64,000 nt of DNA from Martelella mediterranea (GCF_021021415.1 NZ_JAINWJ010000011.1:1-64000); one strand, 5' to 3'. Counted from the first letter of the stretch, positions 44,161-53,594 are shown. The notes: generated by a model not told the origin, from the letters alone. Translations and numbers: made by a program.

Positions 44161-44218
44161 CCGGGCGCCTGACGCGGCGTCCGGTCTACTTCCCGGGCGC
44201 CATTGACGGCGCTCCGGG
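44161..44218 (+). other. Two GC-rich stem-loops after the binding-protein gene
   Basis: CCGGGCGCC-TGACGC-GGCGTCCGG (44161-44184) and CCCGGGCGCC-ATTGAC-GGCGCTCCGGG (44192-44218; each arm under 12 nt) lie in the 100-nt gap before the permease genes. They share the CGGGCGCC core. Such stem-loops commonly stabilise the upstream binding-protein message and reduce read-through to permeases. No T-run is present, so not a full terminator. Confidence 0.5.
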
Positions 44219-44249
44219 CCCTTTTCCCACGACCCATGGAACAGGCGCC

Positions 44250-45173
44250 ATGCCAGAAACGCAATTCACAACAGCGACGCCGCGCAGGCCGCGCCGGGGA
44301 CGGGTGCGGCGCAAGCAGCTTGTCGGACTTCTGTTCGTCGCGCCGGCGGTTGCGCTGGTTACGGTTTTCTTCGTCATCCCGCTCTGCATGACCTTCTGGA
44401 TGTCGCTTCACAACTGGCCGCTCATGGGCGCGCCGCGCTTCATCGGGCTCGGCAATTATGCCCAGATGCTGCATGACAGCCAGTTCTGGAGCTCGCTCCG
44501 CTTCACGGTGTTCTACACGCTCATCGTCACGGTCGTGCTTTTCGCGGTTGCCTTCCCGCTGGCGATCTTCGTGGAAAAGCCGGATGCGATGACCAGGTTC
44601 TACCGCACGGCCTATTTCCTGCCTTACGTCGTCGGCTTCGGTTCGGCCAGCCTGCTCTGGGTGTGGCTGATGAATGTCGATTCCGGCCTGTTTTCCCAAC
44701 TCGCATGGCGGCTGGGCCTCACCGAAAAGCCGGTCAACCTGCTGGCGAGTTTCGACACAACCTTCATCTCGATCATCGTCATGGTGGTGTGGAAGACCGT
44801 GGGCTTCAACATGATCATCCTGCTCACCGGCCTGCAGGGCATCTCCACCGAGGTGCAGGAGGCGGCACGCGTGGACGGCGCTTCCTCCTGGCAGCGCTTC
44901 CGCCGCATCACGCTTCCGCTGATGCGGCGCACGATCGCGCTCGCCCTGATCCTGTCGGTCTCGGGCTCGATGCTCGCCTTCGACCAGTTCTACATCATCT
45001 CGGACGGCGGGCCGCAGAACCAGACGATCACCACCGTGTTCTGGATCTTCAGCCAGTCCTTCATGTCGTTCCATCTGGGCTACGGCTCGGCGCTGTCGAT
45101 GGTGCTTCTGCTGATCCTGGTCACCATCAGCGTGATCCAGCTCAGGCTGCTGCGCAATCCGGAGGGCATGTGA
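44250..45173 (+). CDS. Sugar ABC transporter permease (MalF/UgpA type)
   Basis: 307 residues. A basic N-terminus (RRPRRGRVRRKQL) is followed by six predicted helices, starting LVGLLFVAPAVALVTVFFVI. The coupling loop is EVQEAARVDGASSWQRFRRI. Ends one base into the next permease start (TGATG). It forms the inner-membrane channel with the product of 45173-46033. Confidence 0.94.
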   Translation: MPETQFTTATPRRPRRGRVRRKQLVGLLFVAPAVALVTVFFVIPLCMTFWMSLHNWPLMGAPRFIGLGNYAQMLHDSQFWSSLRFTVFYTLIVTVVLFAVAFPLAIFVEKPDAMTRFYRTAYFLPYVVGFGSASLLWVWLMNVDSGLFSQLAWRLGLTEKPVNLLASFDTTFISIIVMVVWKTVGFNMIILLTGLQGISTEVQEAARVDGASSWQRFRRITLPLMRRTIALALILSVSGSMLAFDQFYIISDGGPQNQTITTVFWIFSQSFMSFHLGYGSALSMVLLLILVTISVIQLRLLRNPEGM

Positions 45174-46033
45174 TGAGCCGCCGCAAGATGAAACTACGCC
45201 GCCAGCGGTTCCAGATGACCCGGCGCAACATGATTGGCCTGTTTCTCGCCTTCCTGTTCCTGGCGCCGCTCGCCTGGAGCCTGCTGGTGAGCTTCAAGAC
45301 ATCGGCGGAATCGCGCAAGCCGCCTCTGCCGCCATGGCCGACGACCGGCTTCAGCACCCAGAGCTACCATAACCTCTCCGATTTCGGCAGCGGCATCTGG
45401 ACCTATACCGGCAACAGCCTCACCGTGTCGCTGGCGACCGTGGTGCTGTCGGTGGTGGTGAGCCTTCTGGCCGGCTACGGCTTCTCGCGCTTCCACTTCC
45501 CGTTCAAGAACGCGCTGTTCGTGCTGATCATCGCCACGATCATGATCCCGTTCCAGTCGGTTCTGACGCCGCTATTCGTCATCCTGTCGAAGCTTGGCCT
45601 GCAGAACACGCTGACCGGTATCGTCTGCGTCTACGTCACACTGCAGATGCCGTTTTCGATCTTCATGATGCGCAACGCCTTCGACGCCGTGCCGAAGGAA
45701 ATCGAGGATGCGGCCCGCGTCGACGGCGCCTCGGTCATCAAGGTGCTCTACCGGATCATGCTGCCGCTGGTGCTGCCCGGCGTGGCGACGGTTGCGATCT
45801 TCGCCTTCCTCGCCTCGTGGAACGAGTTTCTGGCCGCCCTCATCCTTCTGACAGACCAGCAGAAATACACCCTGCCGGTGCTGATGGTCGCGGTTCGCGA
45901 GGGGCAGTACGGCACGATCGACTGGGGCGCGGTCCAGGCCGGCGTGACGCTGATGATGGTGCCGTGCCTCGTCGTCTTCCTGCTTTTGCAGCGCTACTAC
46001 ATCCGCGGCCTGACCGCGGGCGCCGTCAAGTGA
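45173..46033 (+). CDS. Sugar ABC transporter permease (MalG/UgpE type)
   Basis: 286 residues from ATG 45173 (TGATG overlap); a longer open frame upstream is a shadow of the first permease. Six predicted helices and the coupling loop EIEDAARVDGASVIKVLYRI. The segment SFKTSAESRKPPLPPWP between helix 1 and 2 is normal for CUT1 MalG partners. Followed 26 nt later by the GH127 gene. Confidence 0.94.
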   Translation: MSRRKMKLRRQRFQMTRRNMIGLFLAFLFLAPLAWSLLVSFKTSAESRKPPLPPWPTTGFSTQSYHNLSDFGSGIWTYTGNSLTVSLATVVLSVVVSLLAGYGFSRFHFPFKNALFVLIIATIMIPFQSVLTPLFVILSKLGLQNTLTGIVCVYVTLQMPFSIFMMRNAFDAVPKEIEDAARVDGASVIKVLYRIMLPLVLPGVATVAIFAFLASWNEFLAALILLTDQQKYTLPVLMVAVREGQYGTIDWGAVQAGVTLMMVPCLVVFLLLQRYYIRGLTAGAVK

Positions 46034-46059
46034 ATATCCAGATCAAAAAGGACTGACCC

Positions 46060-47991
46060 ATGACTTCCTTCGACCTTCCCGCCATCAGCGGCTTCCGCCC
46101 TCCCGCGCTTCCCGATGTCGATGTCCAGGGCTTCTGGGGGGATCGCATCGATGCCGTCGCGCACAGGACGGCGATGATCCTCTATGATCGCTGCGTTGCT
46201 GCCGGCATGCTTGAGCAGATCAATCCCGATATTCCGGTTCCCCCGCTGCGGCTGCCCTTCCACACCCGGGCCGATGGCACGCCGGACACCGTCAATGTCC
46301 AGATGTTCTGGGATTCCGACGTCGCCAAGGTCATCGAGACAGCGGCCTACGCGCTTTACCGCACGCCCAACCCCGATCTCGAGGCGAAGACCGACGAGAT
46401 CATCGCGATGTTCTGCAAGCTGCAACAGCCGGATGGCTACCTCAATTCCTGGTTCATCCGCATGCGCCCGGGCGAGCGCTGGACCAATCTGCGCGATTGC
46501 CATGAGCTCTATTGCGCCGGCCATCTGATGGAGGCCGCGGTTGCCTATTTCCAGGCCACCGGCAAGCGTGCGCTGCTTGACGCGATGTGCCGCTATGCCG
46601 ACCATATCGGCTCCGTCTTCGGCCCCGGCCCGGACCAGAAGCCCGGCTATTGCGGCCACGAGGAAATCGAGTTGGCGCTGGTCCGCCTCGGCCGCGTCAC
46701 CGGCGAACAGCGCTATCTCGACCTCGCGCGCTTCTTCATCGATGCCCGCGGCCAGAAGCCGCATTACTTCGACATCGAGGCCGCCGCCCGCAACGAGGAC
46801 CCGAAGCGTTTCCGCCACGACACCTATGAATACAACCAGTCGCATCTGCCGGTGCGCGAGCAGACCAAGGTTACCGGCCACGCCGTCCGGGCGATGTATC
46901 TCTATTCCGGCATGGCCGATGTCGCCACCGAATTCGGCGACGACAGTCTCACGGATGCGCTGAAGATCCTGTGGGAAGATCTGACGGAAAAGCAGATGTA
47001 TGTGACCGGCGGCATCGGCCCGGCGGCGAGCAATGAGGGCTTTACCGACTATTACGACCTGCCGAACGAGAGCGCCTATGCCGAGACCTGCGCTGCCGTC
47101 GGCCTCGCCATGTGGGCGAGCCGCATGCTCGGCCGCGGCCCGGACGGCCGCTTCGCCGACGTCCTGGAGCAGGCGCTTTACAACGGCGCGCTCTCCGGCC
47201 TTTCCCTCGACGGCTCGACCTTCTTCTACGACAATCCGCTGGAAAGCCGGGGCGGCCATCATCGCTGGACCTGGCACCGCTGCCCGTGCTGCCCGCCGAA
47301 CATCGCGCGCACCGTCGCCTCGATCGGCACCTACATGTATGGCGTCGCCGCCGACGAGATCGCCGTCCATCTCTACAATGAAAGCACCGCCCGGCTGACG
47401 GTCGCCGGCGACAGCGTCACGGTCGAACAAAAGACCTCCTATCCGTGGGATGGGCACATCGATATCACGCTCGGCCTCGAAAAACCGCTCGCCTTCCGGC
47501 TGGCGCTGAGGGTTCCCGGCTGGTGCGACGGCGCATCGCTGGCGATCAACGGCGCGGCCGTCGAATGCGAGATAGAACGCGGCTATCTGCGCATCGAGCG
47601 CGAATGGCAGCCGGGCGATGCGGTGACGCTTGATTTGCCGATGCAGCCCTATGCGCTGCATGCCAACCCGGCCGTGCGGGCGGACCTCGGTCGGGCCGCG
47701 CTGGCGCGGGGCCCGCTGATCTACTGCGTCGAGGAAACCGACAATGCCGCCGGCCTTCACGAACTGGTCGTCGACGATACGATTGCGACGGCGAGCACAA
47801 GCGTGCTGAGCGCCCTGAACGGCGGCGTCGCCATCGACGTTCCGGCTCACCGAGAAGACTGGCAGGGACACGGCAACCGGCTTTACGACCGGCAGGCGCC
47901 CGGACGGCGTCCGGTGACCGCGCGCTTCGTCCCCTATCACCTCTGGGATAACCGGGAGCCCGGCGAGATGCTCGTCTGGGTCAGAACGTGA
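46060..47991 (+). CDS. Beta-L-arabinofuranosidase (glycoside hydrolase family 127)
   Basis: 643 residues, full family length, no signal peptide, so cytoplasmic. Comparison with Bifidobacterium HypBA1 places the acid/base Glu at E326 (HypBA1 E322) and the zinc/nucleophile set E342, C344, C410 and C411 (HypBA1 E338, C340, C417, C418). The motifs are [10 protein letters not shown] and [10 protein letters not shown]. The N-terminal (alpha/alpha)6 barrel is followed by beta-sandwich domains. It releases L-arabinose from beta-L-arabinofuranosides such as those on plant hydroxyproline-rich glycoproteins. Being encoded between permease and ATPase genes of the importer, it acts on the imported oligosaccharide. 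AAGGA precedes the start. Confidence 0.93.
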   Translation: MTSFDLPAISGFRPPALPDVDVQGFWGDRIDAVAHRTAMILYDRCVAAGMLEQINPDIPVPPLRLPFHTRADGTPDTVNVQMFWDSDVAKVIETAAYALYRTPNPDLEAKTDEIIAMFCKLQQPDGYLNSWFIRMRPGERWTNLRDCHELYCAGHLMEAAVAYFQATGKRALLDAMCRYADHIGSVFGPGPDQKPGYCGHEEIELALVRLGRVTGEQRYLDLARFFIDARGQKPHYFDIEAAARNEDPKRFRHDTYEYNQSHLPVREQTKVTGHAVRAMYLYSGMADVATEFGDDSLTDALKILWEDLTEKQMYVTGGIGPAASNEGFTDYYDLPNESAYAETCAAVGLAMWASRMLGRGPDGRFADVLEQALYNGALSGLSLDGSTFFYDNPLESRGGHHRWTWHRCPCCPPNIARTVASIGTYMYGVAADEIAVHLYNESTARLTVAGDSVTVEQKTSYPWDGHIDITLGLEKPLAFRLALRVPGWCDGASLAINGAAVECEIERGYLRIEREWQPGDAVTLDLPMQPYALHANPAVRADLGRAALARGPLIYCVEETDNAAGLHELVVDDTIATASTSVLSALNGGVAIDVPAHREDWQGHGNRLYDRQAPGRRPVTARFVPYHLWDNREPGEMLVWVRT

Positions 47992-47992
47992 G

Positions 47993-49081
47993 ATGAGCAC
48001 ATTATCTGAGGAAAAGGCCGATATCACCCTTCGCGGCGTGCGCAAGAGCTTCGGCGCGGTCGATGTCATTCACGGCCTCGATCTCGCCATCAAGGGCGGC
48101 GAGTTCGTGGTTTTCGTCGGCCCGTCGGGCTGCGGCAAGTCCACGCTGCTCCGGATGATCGCGGGGCTGGAGGATGTCACCGATGGAGACATTCTCATCG
48201 CCGGACGGGACGTCACCGATCTCGACCCCTCGAAGCGCGGCATCGCCATGGTGTTCCAGTCCTATGCGCTCTATCCGCATATGAGCGTGCGCCAGAACCT
48301 CGCCTTCGGCCTCGAAATTGCCAGGACGCCGCAGGCCGAAATCGAACGTCAGGTCGAGGCGGCCGCCGAAATCCTGAAGATCGGCCCGCTGCTCGACCGG
48401 CGGCCGGGCCAGCTTTCGGGCGGGCAGCGGCAGCGGGTCGCCATCGGACGGGCGATCGTGCGCAAACCGCTCGCCTTCCTGTTCGACGAGCCGCTCTCCA
48501 ACCTCGATGCCGAGCTCCGGGTCAGCATGCGCATCGAGATCGCAAGGCTGCATCGCGAACTCGGCAACACCATGATCTATGTCACCCATGACCAGACCGA
48601 GGCCATGACGCTTGCCGACCGGATCGTCGTTCTGCGCGACGGCAGGATCGAGCAGGTCGGCACGCCGCGCGAAGTCTACGAGGATCCGAACAACTTGTTC
48701 GTCGCCGGCTTCATCGGCTCGCCGAGGATGAATATCATCGACGCGACCGCCGGTCCGGCGGGAAGTCTTTCCGTCGGCGGCCAGACGATTGTCGTCGATC
48801 CGACCGCCGAAGCGATGATCGAGAACACGCCGGTCAGGTTCGGCATCCGCCCGGAACATCTGGCGATCGGCGAAAACAGCGGTTCTTCATTTGAAGCTAC
48901 GGTGGATTTCGCCGAATATCTCGGCGGCACGCGTTATCTTTACTGCCGTCTGCCGGACGGACAGGATCTCACCGTCGAACAGCGTGAGGGAGAGGATCAC
49001 GCCTCTGGAGAGCGGATATGGCTGACATGCCAGAAGGGCTGCATGCGGCTGTTTTCGCCGGCCGGCGAACGGTTGCGGTGA
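47993..49081 (+). CDS. Sugar ABC transporter ATP-binding protein (UgpC/MalK type)
   Basis: 362 residues. Walker [10 protein letters not shown], signature [15 protein letters not shown], Walker B AFLFDEP, switch [13 protein letters not shown], and a C-terminal TOBE domain ([16 protein letters not shown]). Start 1 nt after the GH127 stop. It energises the arabinofuranoside importer of the same operon. Confidence 0.95.
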   Translation: MSTLSEEKADITLRGVRKSFGAVDVIHGLDLAIKGGEFVVFVGPSGCGKSTLLRMIAGLEDVTDGDILIAGRDVTDLDPSKRGIAMVFQSYALYPHMSVRQNLAFGLEIARTPQAEIERQVEAAAEILKIGPLLDRRPGQLSGGQRQRVAIGRAIVRKPLAFLFDEPLSNLDAELRVSMRIEIARLHRELGNTMIYVTHDQTEAMTLADRIVVLRDGRIEQVGTPREVYEDPNNLFVAGFIGSPRMNIIDATAGPAGSLSVGGQTIVVDPTAEAMIENTPVRFGIRPEHLAIGENSGSSFEATVDFAEYLGGTRYLYCRLPDGQDLTVEQREGEDHASGERIWLTCQKGCMRLFSPAGERLR

Positions 49082-49099
49082 ACGGGAGGAGACAGCGAC

Positions 49100-50137
49100 A
49101 TGGATGCTGAGCGGCAGGGCGGAAAACGCCCGCTGATCGCGCTCGCGATGGGCGATCCGGCAGGAATCAGCCCCGAACTTGCCGCCCGGCTCGCGGCGTC
49201 GGAACGCGTGCGGGATGCGGCGCGGCTGGTCGTTATCGGCGACCGGCGGGTGCTTGAGGCGGGCGCGGCCGTCGCGGGGCTTGCGGCCGCCGTTCCCGAA
49301 ATCACGGTCGAGGAGATCGGGAATGCGGTGACCGGGTCGGCGCTAATCGATCTCGGCAATCTCGATCCGGCCGACATCACGCCCGGCGAGGCCAGCCTTG
49401 CCGGCGGACGGTTCGCGGTCGAAAACTTCTCGCTGGCGTTGCGGCTCGGCGAGGCAGGCAGGGTCGACGGGGTCTGCTACACGCCGTTCAACAAAAAGGC
49501 GATGCGCCATGCCCATCCGGGCTATGACGACGAAAGCCGTTTCATCACCGAACTGCTTGATCTGGATGATGGCGGGGTGCGCGAGTTCAACGTGCTCGAG
49601 CGGATCTGGAATGCCCGCGTCACCTCGCACATTCCGCTGAAGGATGTCTCCGCGGCGCTGAGCGAAGAGGTAATCCTGCGGGAAATAGCCCGAACGGAGA
49701 ACTGCCTCAGGCTCGCCGGGATTGAACAGCCCCGCATGCTGGTTGCCGGCCTGAACCCGCATGCCGGCGATGGCGGCAGCTTCGGCATGGAGGAAATCGA
49801 CATCATCGGCCCGGCCGTCGCGACTGCAAGGGCGCGTGGCCATGATGTCGAAGGCCCGTTTCCCGCCGATACCGTCTTCGTCAAGGCGCTGAAGGAAGGC
49901 CATCATGCGGTGCTGACAATGTATCACGACCAGGGCCAGATCGCGATGAAGCTGATGGGTTTCGACCGCGGCGTCACCATGCTTGGGGGACTTGCATTTC
50001 CGGTCTGTACACCGGCCCACGGGACTGCCTACGATATTGCGGGCCAGGGCATCGCCAGTCCGCTCGCCGCGGAGGAGGCGGCGCTCTTGGCCGCGCGCAT
50101 GGCTGCACCTGCGGCAACGGAGAGGAAACCGCAATGA
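49100..50137 (+). CDS. PdxA-family 4-hydroxythreonate/threonate-phosphate dehydrogenase paralogue
   Basis: 345 residues. The PdxA signature is clear: ALAMGDPAGISPEL at the N-terminus, TPFNKKAMRHAHPGYDDESR with a metal-ligand His, LNPHAGDGGSFGMEE, and YHDQGQIAMKL. PdxA in B6 synthesis oxidises 4-phospho-hydroxythreonine. Paralogues found in sugar-acid clusters (PdxA2/DtnX-type) act on threonate- or erythronate-4-phosphate or related acids. Here it lies in an arabinose operon with no DUF1537 kinase nearby, so its substrate is uncertain. GGGAGGAG precedes the start; its stop overlaps the next gene by 4 nt. Confidence 0.9.
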   Translation: MDAERQGGKRPLIALAMGDPAGISPELAARLAASERVRDAARLVVIGDRRVLEAGAAVAGLAAAVPEITVEEIGNAVTGSALIDLGNLDPADITPGEASLAGGRFAVENFSLALRLGEAGRVDGVCYTPFNKKAMRHAHPGYDDESRFITELLDLDDGGVREFNVLERIWNARVTSHIPLKDVSAALSEEVILREIARTENCLRLAGIEQPRMLVAGLNPHAGDGGSFGMEEIDIIGPAVATARARGHDVEGPFPADTVFVKALKEGHHAVLTMYHDQGQIAMKLMGFDRGVTMLGGLAFPVCTPAHGTAYDIAGQGIASPLAAEEAALLAARMAAPAATERKPQ

Positions 50138-51036
50138 GCGACGTGATTATCGAGGATCCCCGCATGACCGATCTGGTCGCGCCGGATGCCAGGCTTGAAA
50201 AGCTCTGGACCGGAGCGACATGGAGCGAGGGGCCGGTCTGGTGGGAAGACGGCGGCGTGACCTGGAGCGACATTCCCAACAACCGGATGCTGCGCTGGCA
50301 TCCCGAGGAAGGCGGCACGGTCTTCCGCGAGCCGTCCAGGCACACCAATGGCCATACGCGCGACCGCGAGGGACGGCTCGTCTCATGCGAGCACTCCGGC
50401 CGCGCGGTCAGCCGCACGGAGGCGGACGGCACGGTGGTGACGCTGGTCGACCGCTACCAGGGCAAGCGGCTGAACTCGCCGAACGACGTGGTGGTCAAGT
50501 CCGACGGCACGATCTGGTTCACGGATCCGCCCTACGGCATCCTTTCCGACTATGAGGGCGTCAAGGCGGACAGCGAGATCGGCGCCTGCTATGTCTATCG
50601 TCTCGACCCGGAGACGGGAGAACTCACCGTGGTCGCCGACGATTTCGACAGGCCGAACGGTCTCGCCTTTTCGGTGGACGAGAGCCTGCTCTACATTTCC
50701 GATACGGGACGCTCCGATGCGCCCGACGGGCCGCCGCATATCCGCGTCTTCGAGGTGGAAGACGGGAGGCGGCTCAGGAACGGCCGGATCTTCGCCGAGG
50801 TTTCGCCTGGCGCTTCGGATGGCTTCCGGCTCGATGTCAACGGCAATATCTTCACCTCGGCGCATGACGGCATTCAGGTCTTCACACCCGAGGGCGAGCG
50901 GCTGGGGAGGATCCTTGTGCCCGAGATCGTCGCGAATTGCACCTTCGGCGGACCGGAGAAAAACAGGCTGTTCGTCACCGCCTCGACATCGCTCTACGCC
51001 ATCGACGTCCTGACCAGCGGACTGCCGGGCCGATGA
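50134..51036 (+). CDS. SMP-30/gluconolactonase-family lactonase
   Basis: 300 residues forming a six-bladed propeller. Metal-binding residues are recognisable in WSEGPVWWEDGG (Glu), NSPNDVVVKSDGTIWFTDPP (Asn and Asp, 20 residues) and DRPNGLAFSVDESLLYISD. It probably hydrolyses an aldono-lactone, here perhaps L-arabinono-lactone from an oxidative arabinose route. Start and stop overlap the flanking genes by ATGA on both sides, so it is tightly coupled with PdxA-like and propeller genes. Confidence 0.9.
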   Translation: MSDVIIEDPRMTDLVAPDARLEKLWTGATWSEGPVWWEDGGVTWSDIPNNRMLRWHPEEGGTVFREPSRHTNGHTRDREGRLVSCEHSGRAVSRTEADGTVVTLVDRYQGKRLNSPNDVVVKSDGTIWFTDPPYGILSDYEGVKADSEIGACYVYRLDPETGELTVVADDFDRPNGLAFSVDESLLYISDTGRSDAPDGPPHIRVFEVEDGRRLRNGRIFAEVSPGASDGFRLDVNGNIFTSAHDGIQVFTPEGERLGRILVPEIVANCTFGGPEKNRLFVTASTSLYAIDVLTSGLPGR

Positions 51037-51365
51037 GCGGGGCAGATGCCGGCACGCTGGTTATCGTCGAAAAGAGCAGTCACTGCCTGAGCTTCTACGA
51101 CCGGCGGACGACCGAGCGCCTTGACAGTATCGACCTGCCCCGCTACTCGCACGAACGCGTGGTATCCGCCGATCGGGCATTCGCCTTCATCGGTCACTAC
51201 GGGCTGCGTACATCCGCCGACCATGGCGATGGCGGAAGCTCCGTCACCGTGGTCGATCTCGTGAAGACAGACATTGCCATCGTCTGCCTGGCCTTTCCGG
51301 AGAGAGCTGGCTCGGGAAATCTGCACAGCGGGGACAAGTGGAATTTCTGCCTGACTTCGGCTTAG
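51033..51365 (+). pseudogene. YVTN/YncE-like beta-propeller gene, 3'-truncated by a repeat
   Basis: It starts by ATGA overlap with the lactonase gene. The first ~80 residues (TLVIVEKSSHCLSFYDRRTT, then HERVVSADRAFAFIGHYGL, GSSVTVVDL) are propeller blades of the cytochrome D1/YVTN type, whose full proteins have 300 or more residues. After about 51270 the sequence loses the repeat pattern. The frame closes at a TAG (51363-51365) that belongs to the RIME-like repeat. The product, if made, would be a non-functional fragment. Confidence 0.7.
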
Positions 51366-51467
51366 AGTCATTCCGCGTTTCGCGGAAACGCGAAAAGGCT
51401 CTATCTCTTTGTTTTTACGCAATTCCGGACGGTGAACCGGTGTCCACTTCACCTGGAATTGCTCTAG
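51363..51467. repeat. RIME-like palindromic intergenic repeat
   Basis: Two adjacent hairpins: CGCGTTTC-GCG-GAAACGCG, and AATTCC..GGTGAA paired with TTCACC..GGAATT. Between them is CTATCTCTTTGTTTTTACGC. The core (TTTTTACGCAATTCCGGACG and its partner GGAATTGCTCT) is the sequence seen in many intergenic regions of Rhizobium, Agrobacterium and Mesorhizobium and described as RIME-type mosaic elements. It separates the truncated propeller gene from the dead acylase gene. Confidence 0.75.
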
Positions 51468-51498
51468 ATGCCATTAAGGAGAAGATCAGCAGCCTGAC

Positions 51499-52047
51499 CT
51501 CTGGCCGCCGCGCTTTCGGTCGCCACAGCGCCAATCGCTGACGCCTGCACGCGCGTTGTCTATCACGGTCCGGAAGACCGCGTATTGACGGCACGTTCCA
51601 TGGACTGGAGCCTGCCGATGCTTTCCAACCTGTGGGTGTTTCCCCGGCGTCCGAATACCCTAGGAATGACGGGTCAAAGCCCGAAATGTCGCTGTCAATC
51701 TGGGCGCAGTATTTCCTGGACAATTGCGGCAGCGTTGCTGAAGCGGTAGCCGATTTCGAAGCCAATCCTTTCGACGTGGTGGCTGCCGACGTTCCCGATC
51801 AGCCCGGACGCCTGGCGAAGGTGCACCTTTCCCTCTCGGACGCCAGCGGCGACAGCGCTCTTCTGGAATGGCTGGACGGCGAACTGGTCATCCATCATGG
51901 CCCGCAATACCGCACCATGACGAACGATCCGCCATACGATCAGCAACTGGCGGTGAAGAGCTACTGGCAGGACGTCAATCCGCGTGAGGCGCTGCCCGGC
52001 ACAACCCGTTCTTCCGACCGTTCAAGGCGTCCGGGGCGAACCGCCAA
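51499..52047 (+). pseudogene. Penicillin V acylase/choloylglycine hydrolase-type gene, inactivated
   Basis: First frame: the end of a signal peptide (LAAALSVATAPIA) and the mature start DACTRVVYHGPEDRVLTARS followed by MDW, with the N-terminal Cys nucleophile and Arg/Asp of the family, up to NLWVFPR. After an internal deletion and frame change it continues as LSIWAQYFLDNCGSVAEAVA, VHLSLSDASGDSALLEWLDG, LVIHHGPQYRTMTNDPPYDQ and LPGTT near 52005. The C-terminal third is gone (TGA at 52045-52047), and an in-frame stop lies in the signal peptide. It is clearly dead. Its periplasmic-type signal differs from the cytoplasmic paralogue at 54897-55991. No supported gene lies between 52048 and 52100. 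Confidence 0.85.
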
Positions 52048-52100
52048 TGAAGTTGCGCGACGTTTGCGGGAAGCAGATTACGTGTCTTAGGTATACCGCG

Positions 52101-52718
52101 TCAGGCGCCACGCTTTCCGGGCCAGGCCGTGAGTGCGAGGTCGATCAGCTGCTTCAGCCGCGCATTGCAGGCGCCATCGCAGGCCTGTGCGGACATGCCC
52201 TGGATAATCGCGCCATAGAAGCGCGCGAGGGTATCGGTGTCGGTCTGCGCCGGTAATTCGCCGTTCTCGACGGCCCGGTCGAAACGGGACTTGAGAGCCT
52301 TCATCGAGGCTTCCCGCAGGGCCGCCGTCATCTTGGCGACGGATGCGTTTTCTTCCGCATGCTGCAGAACGGCCGTCGAGACCATGCAGCCGCGCGGCTT
52401 GCCGGGCTGCGTGTCTCCATCAGCGATATCGTAGAGGTACAGCTTGAGCGCGTCGTAGGCTGGAAGAGGGGATGCCAGGATCTCCATCCGGCGGCCGCTT
52501 TCACGGGCGATGCCGAAGTCGAGCGCCTGACGATACAGTTCCTGCTTCGAGCCGAACATGGAATAGAGCGTCGGCGGATTGATCCCCATGGCCTTGGTCA
52601 GGTCGGCGGTCGAGGTTCCTTCATAGCCGCGTTCCCAGAACAGGCGAACGGCGATGTCGAGGCCCACGTCGCGTTCGAGCGCGCGCGGTCTGCCCCGTTT
52701 GCGAGCCGGATTCGACAT
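52101..52718 (-). CDS. TetR/AcrR-family transcriptional regulator
   Basis: 205 residues. HTH at about 20-60: ALERDVGLDIAVRLFWERGY, then TSTADLTKAMGINPPTLYSM and FGSKQELY, the usual TetR recognition helix and closing segment. The C-terminal ligand domain contains PRGCMVSTAVLQHAEE, common in regulators of adjacent SDRs or transporters. Divergent from the SDR gene at 52806 across an 87-bp region with matching inverted half-sites, so it most likely represses that gene and itself. Confidence 0.93.
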   Translation of the reverse strand: MSNPARKRGRPRALERDVGLDIAVRLFWERGYEGTSTADLTKAMGINPPTLYSMFGSKQELYRQALDFGIARESGRRMEILASPLPAYDALKLYLYDIADGDTQPGKPRGCMVSTAVLQHAEENASVAKMTAALREASMKALKSRFDRAVENGELPAQTDTDTLARFYGAIIQGMSAQACDGACNARLKQLIDLALTAWPGKRGA

Positions 52719-52719
52719 A

Positions 52720-52784
52720 AAATAGTGATCCCTATTAAATTGTTGACATCATCATTTGCGGCCTTATTGTATCGGTCACTATTT
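52720..52784 (+). promoter_or_regulatory. SDR promoter flanked by TetR-type half-sites
   Basis: -35 TTGACA (52743-52748) and -10 TATTGT (52765-52770) are 16 nt apart and read toward the SDR. AAATAGTGA (52720-52728) and its exact complement TCACTATTT (52776-52784) bracket the promoter. The left copy also forms AATAG-N6-CTATT on its own. The arrangement fits repression by the divergent TetR protein. Confidence 0.6.
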
Positions 52785-52805
52785 AATTTAGCAACGGAGT
52801 GATCC

Positions 52806-53579
52806 ATGACCAAGAGACTTGAAAACAAGATAGCCCTCGTCACCGGAAGTTCGCGCGGCATCGGGCGGGCGGTTGCCCTTGCCTTGGCGAAGGAAGGCGC
52901 GGCGCTGATCGGCGTGCACTACACCGCCAATGCCGATGCGGCCAATGCCACGCTTCGCGACATTGAGGCGCTCGGCGTGAAGGCGGTTGGCGTCAAGGCT
53001 GATTTGCGAGAGGGCAAGGCGACGGCCGACAGCCTTTGGGCGCAGTTCGCCGAAGCCGCCCGTGCCGAGACGGGTTCAGCCGTTCTCGACATTCTGGTGA
53101 ACAATGCCGGCATCGCGCCCGCCCTGCCATTGAAGCAGACGGACGAAGCCGTGTTCGACGCGGTCATGACCATCAATTACAAGGCGCCTTTCTTCCTGAT
53201 CCAGGCGGTGGCTGACCATATTCGCGACAATGGCCGCATCATCAATGTGTCGACCGGGTTCACCCGGATCGCGGCGCCGACGCATCCGGCCTATGCGGCC
53301 TCCAAGGGGGCGCTGGAGACATTGACGCTGGCGCTGGCGCCGGAATTTGCAACGCGCGGGATTACGGTCAATGCCGTGCTGCCGGGCGTGACCGAGACGG
53401 ATATGAATGCCGAGTGGCTGGCATCGCCGGATGCGCGCGCCGGCGCGGAGGCCCTCTCGGTCTTCTCACGTGTCGGAAAGCCGGAGGACGTCGCCGACGT
53501 CATCGCCTTCCTGGCATCGAACGAAGCGCGCTGGACGACGGGTCAGATGATTGATGCGACAGGCGGCGCGCGGATCTGA
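52806..53579 (+). CDS. Short-chain dehydrogenase/reductase (FabG-like)
   Basis: 257 residues. TGSSRGIG (14-21) binds the cofactor, NNAG is in ILVNNAGIAPA, Ser in INVSTGF, Y-x-x-x-K in YAASKGALE, and the C-terminus EARWTTGQMIDATGGARI is typical of classical SDRs. The basic residue in GSSRG favours NADP(H). Start preceded by ACGGAGTG. It is controlled with the divergent TetR gene; the substrate is unknown, though such pairs often react to quinones or aldehydes. Confidence 0.94.
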   Translation: MTKRLENKIALVTGSSRGIGRAVALALAKEGAALIGVHYTANADAANATLRDIEALGVKAVGVKADLREGKATADSLWAQFAEAARAETGSAVLDILVNNAGIAPALPLKQTDEAVFDAVMTINYKAPFFLIQAVADHIRDNGRIINVSTGFTRIAAPTHPAYAASKGALETLTLALAPEFATRGITVNAVLPGVTETDMNAEWLASPDARAGAEALSVFSRVGKPEDVADVIAFLASNEARWTTGQMIDATGGARI

Positions 53580-53594
53580 ATAACCCCCGCTACG

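Noticed and set aside
45997..48069. 690-codon minus-strand open frame
   Set aside because: Antisense to the GH127 gene, whose catalytic residues align with HypBA1.
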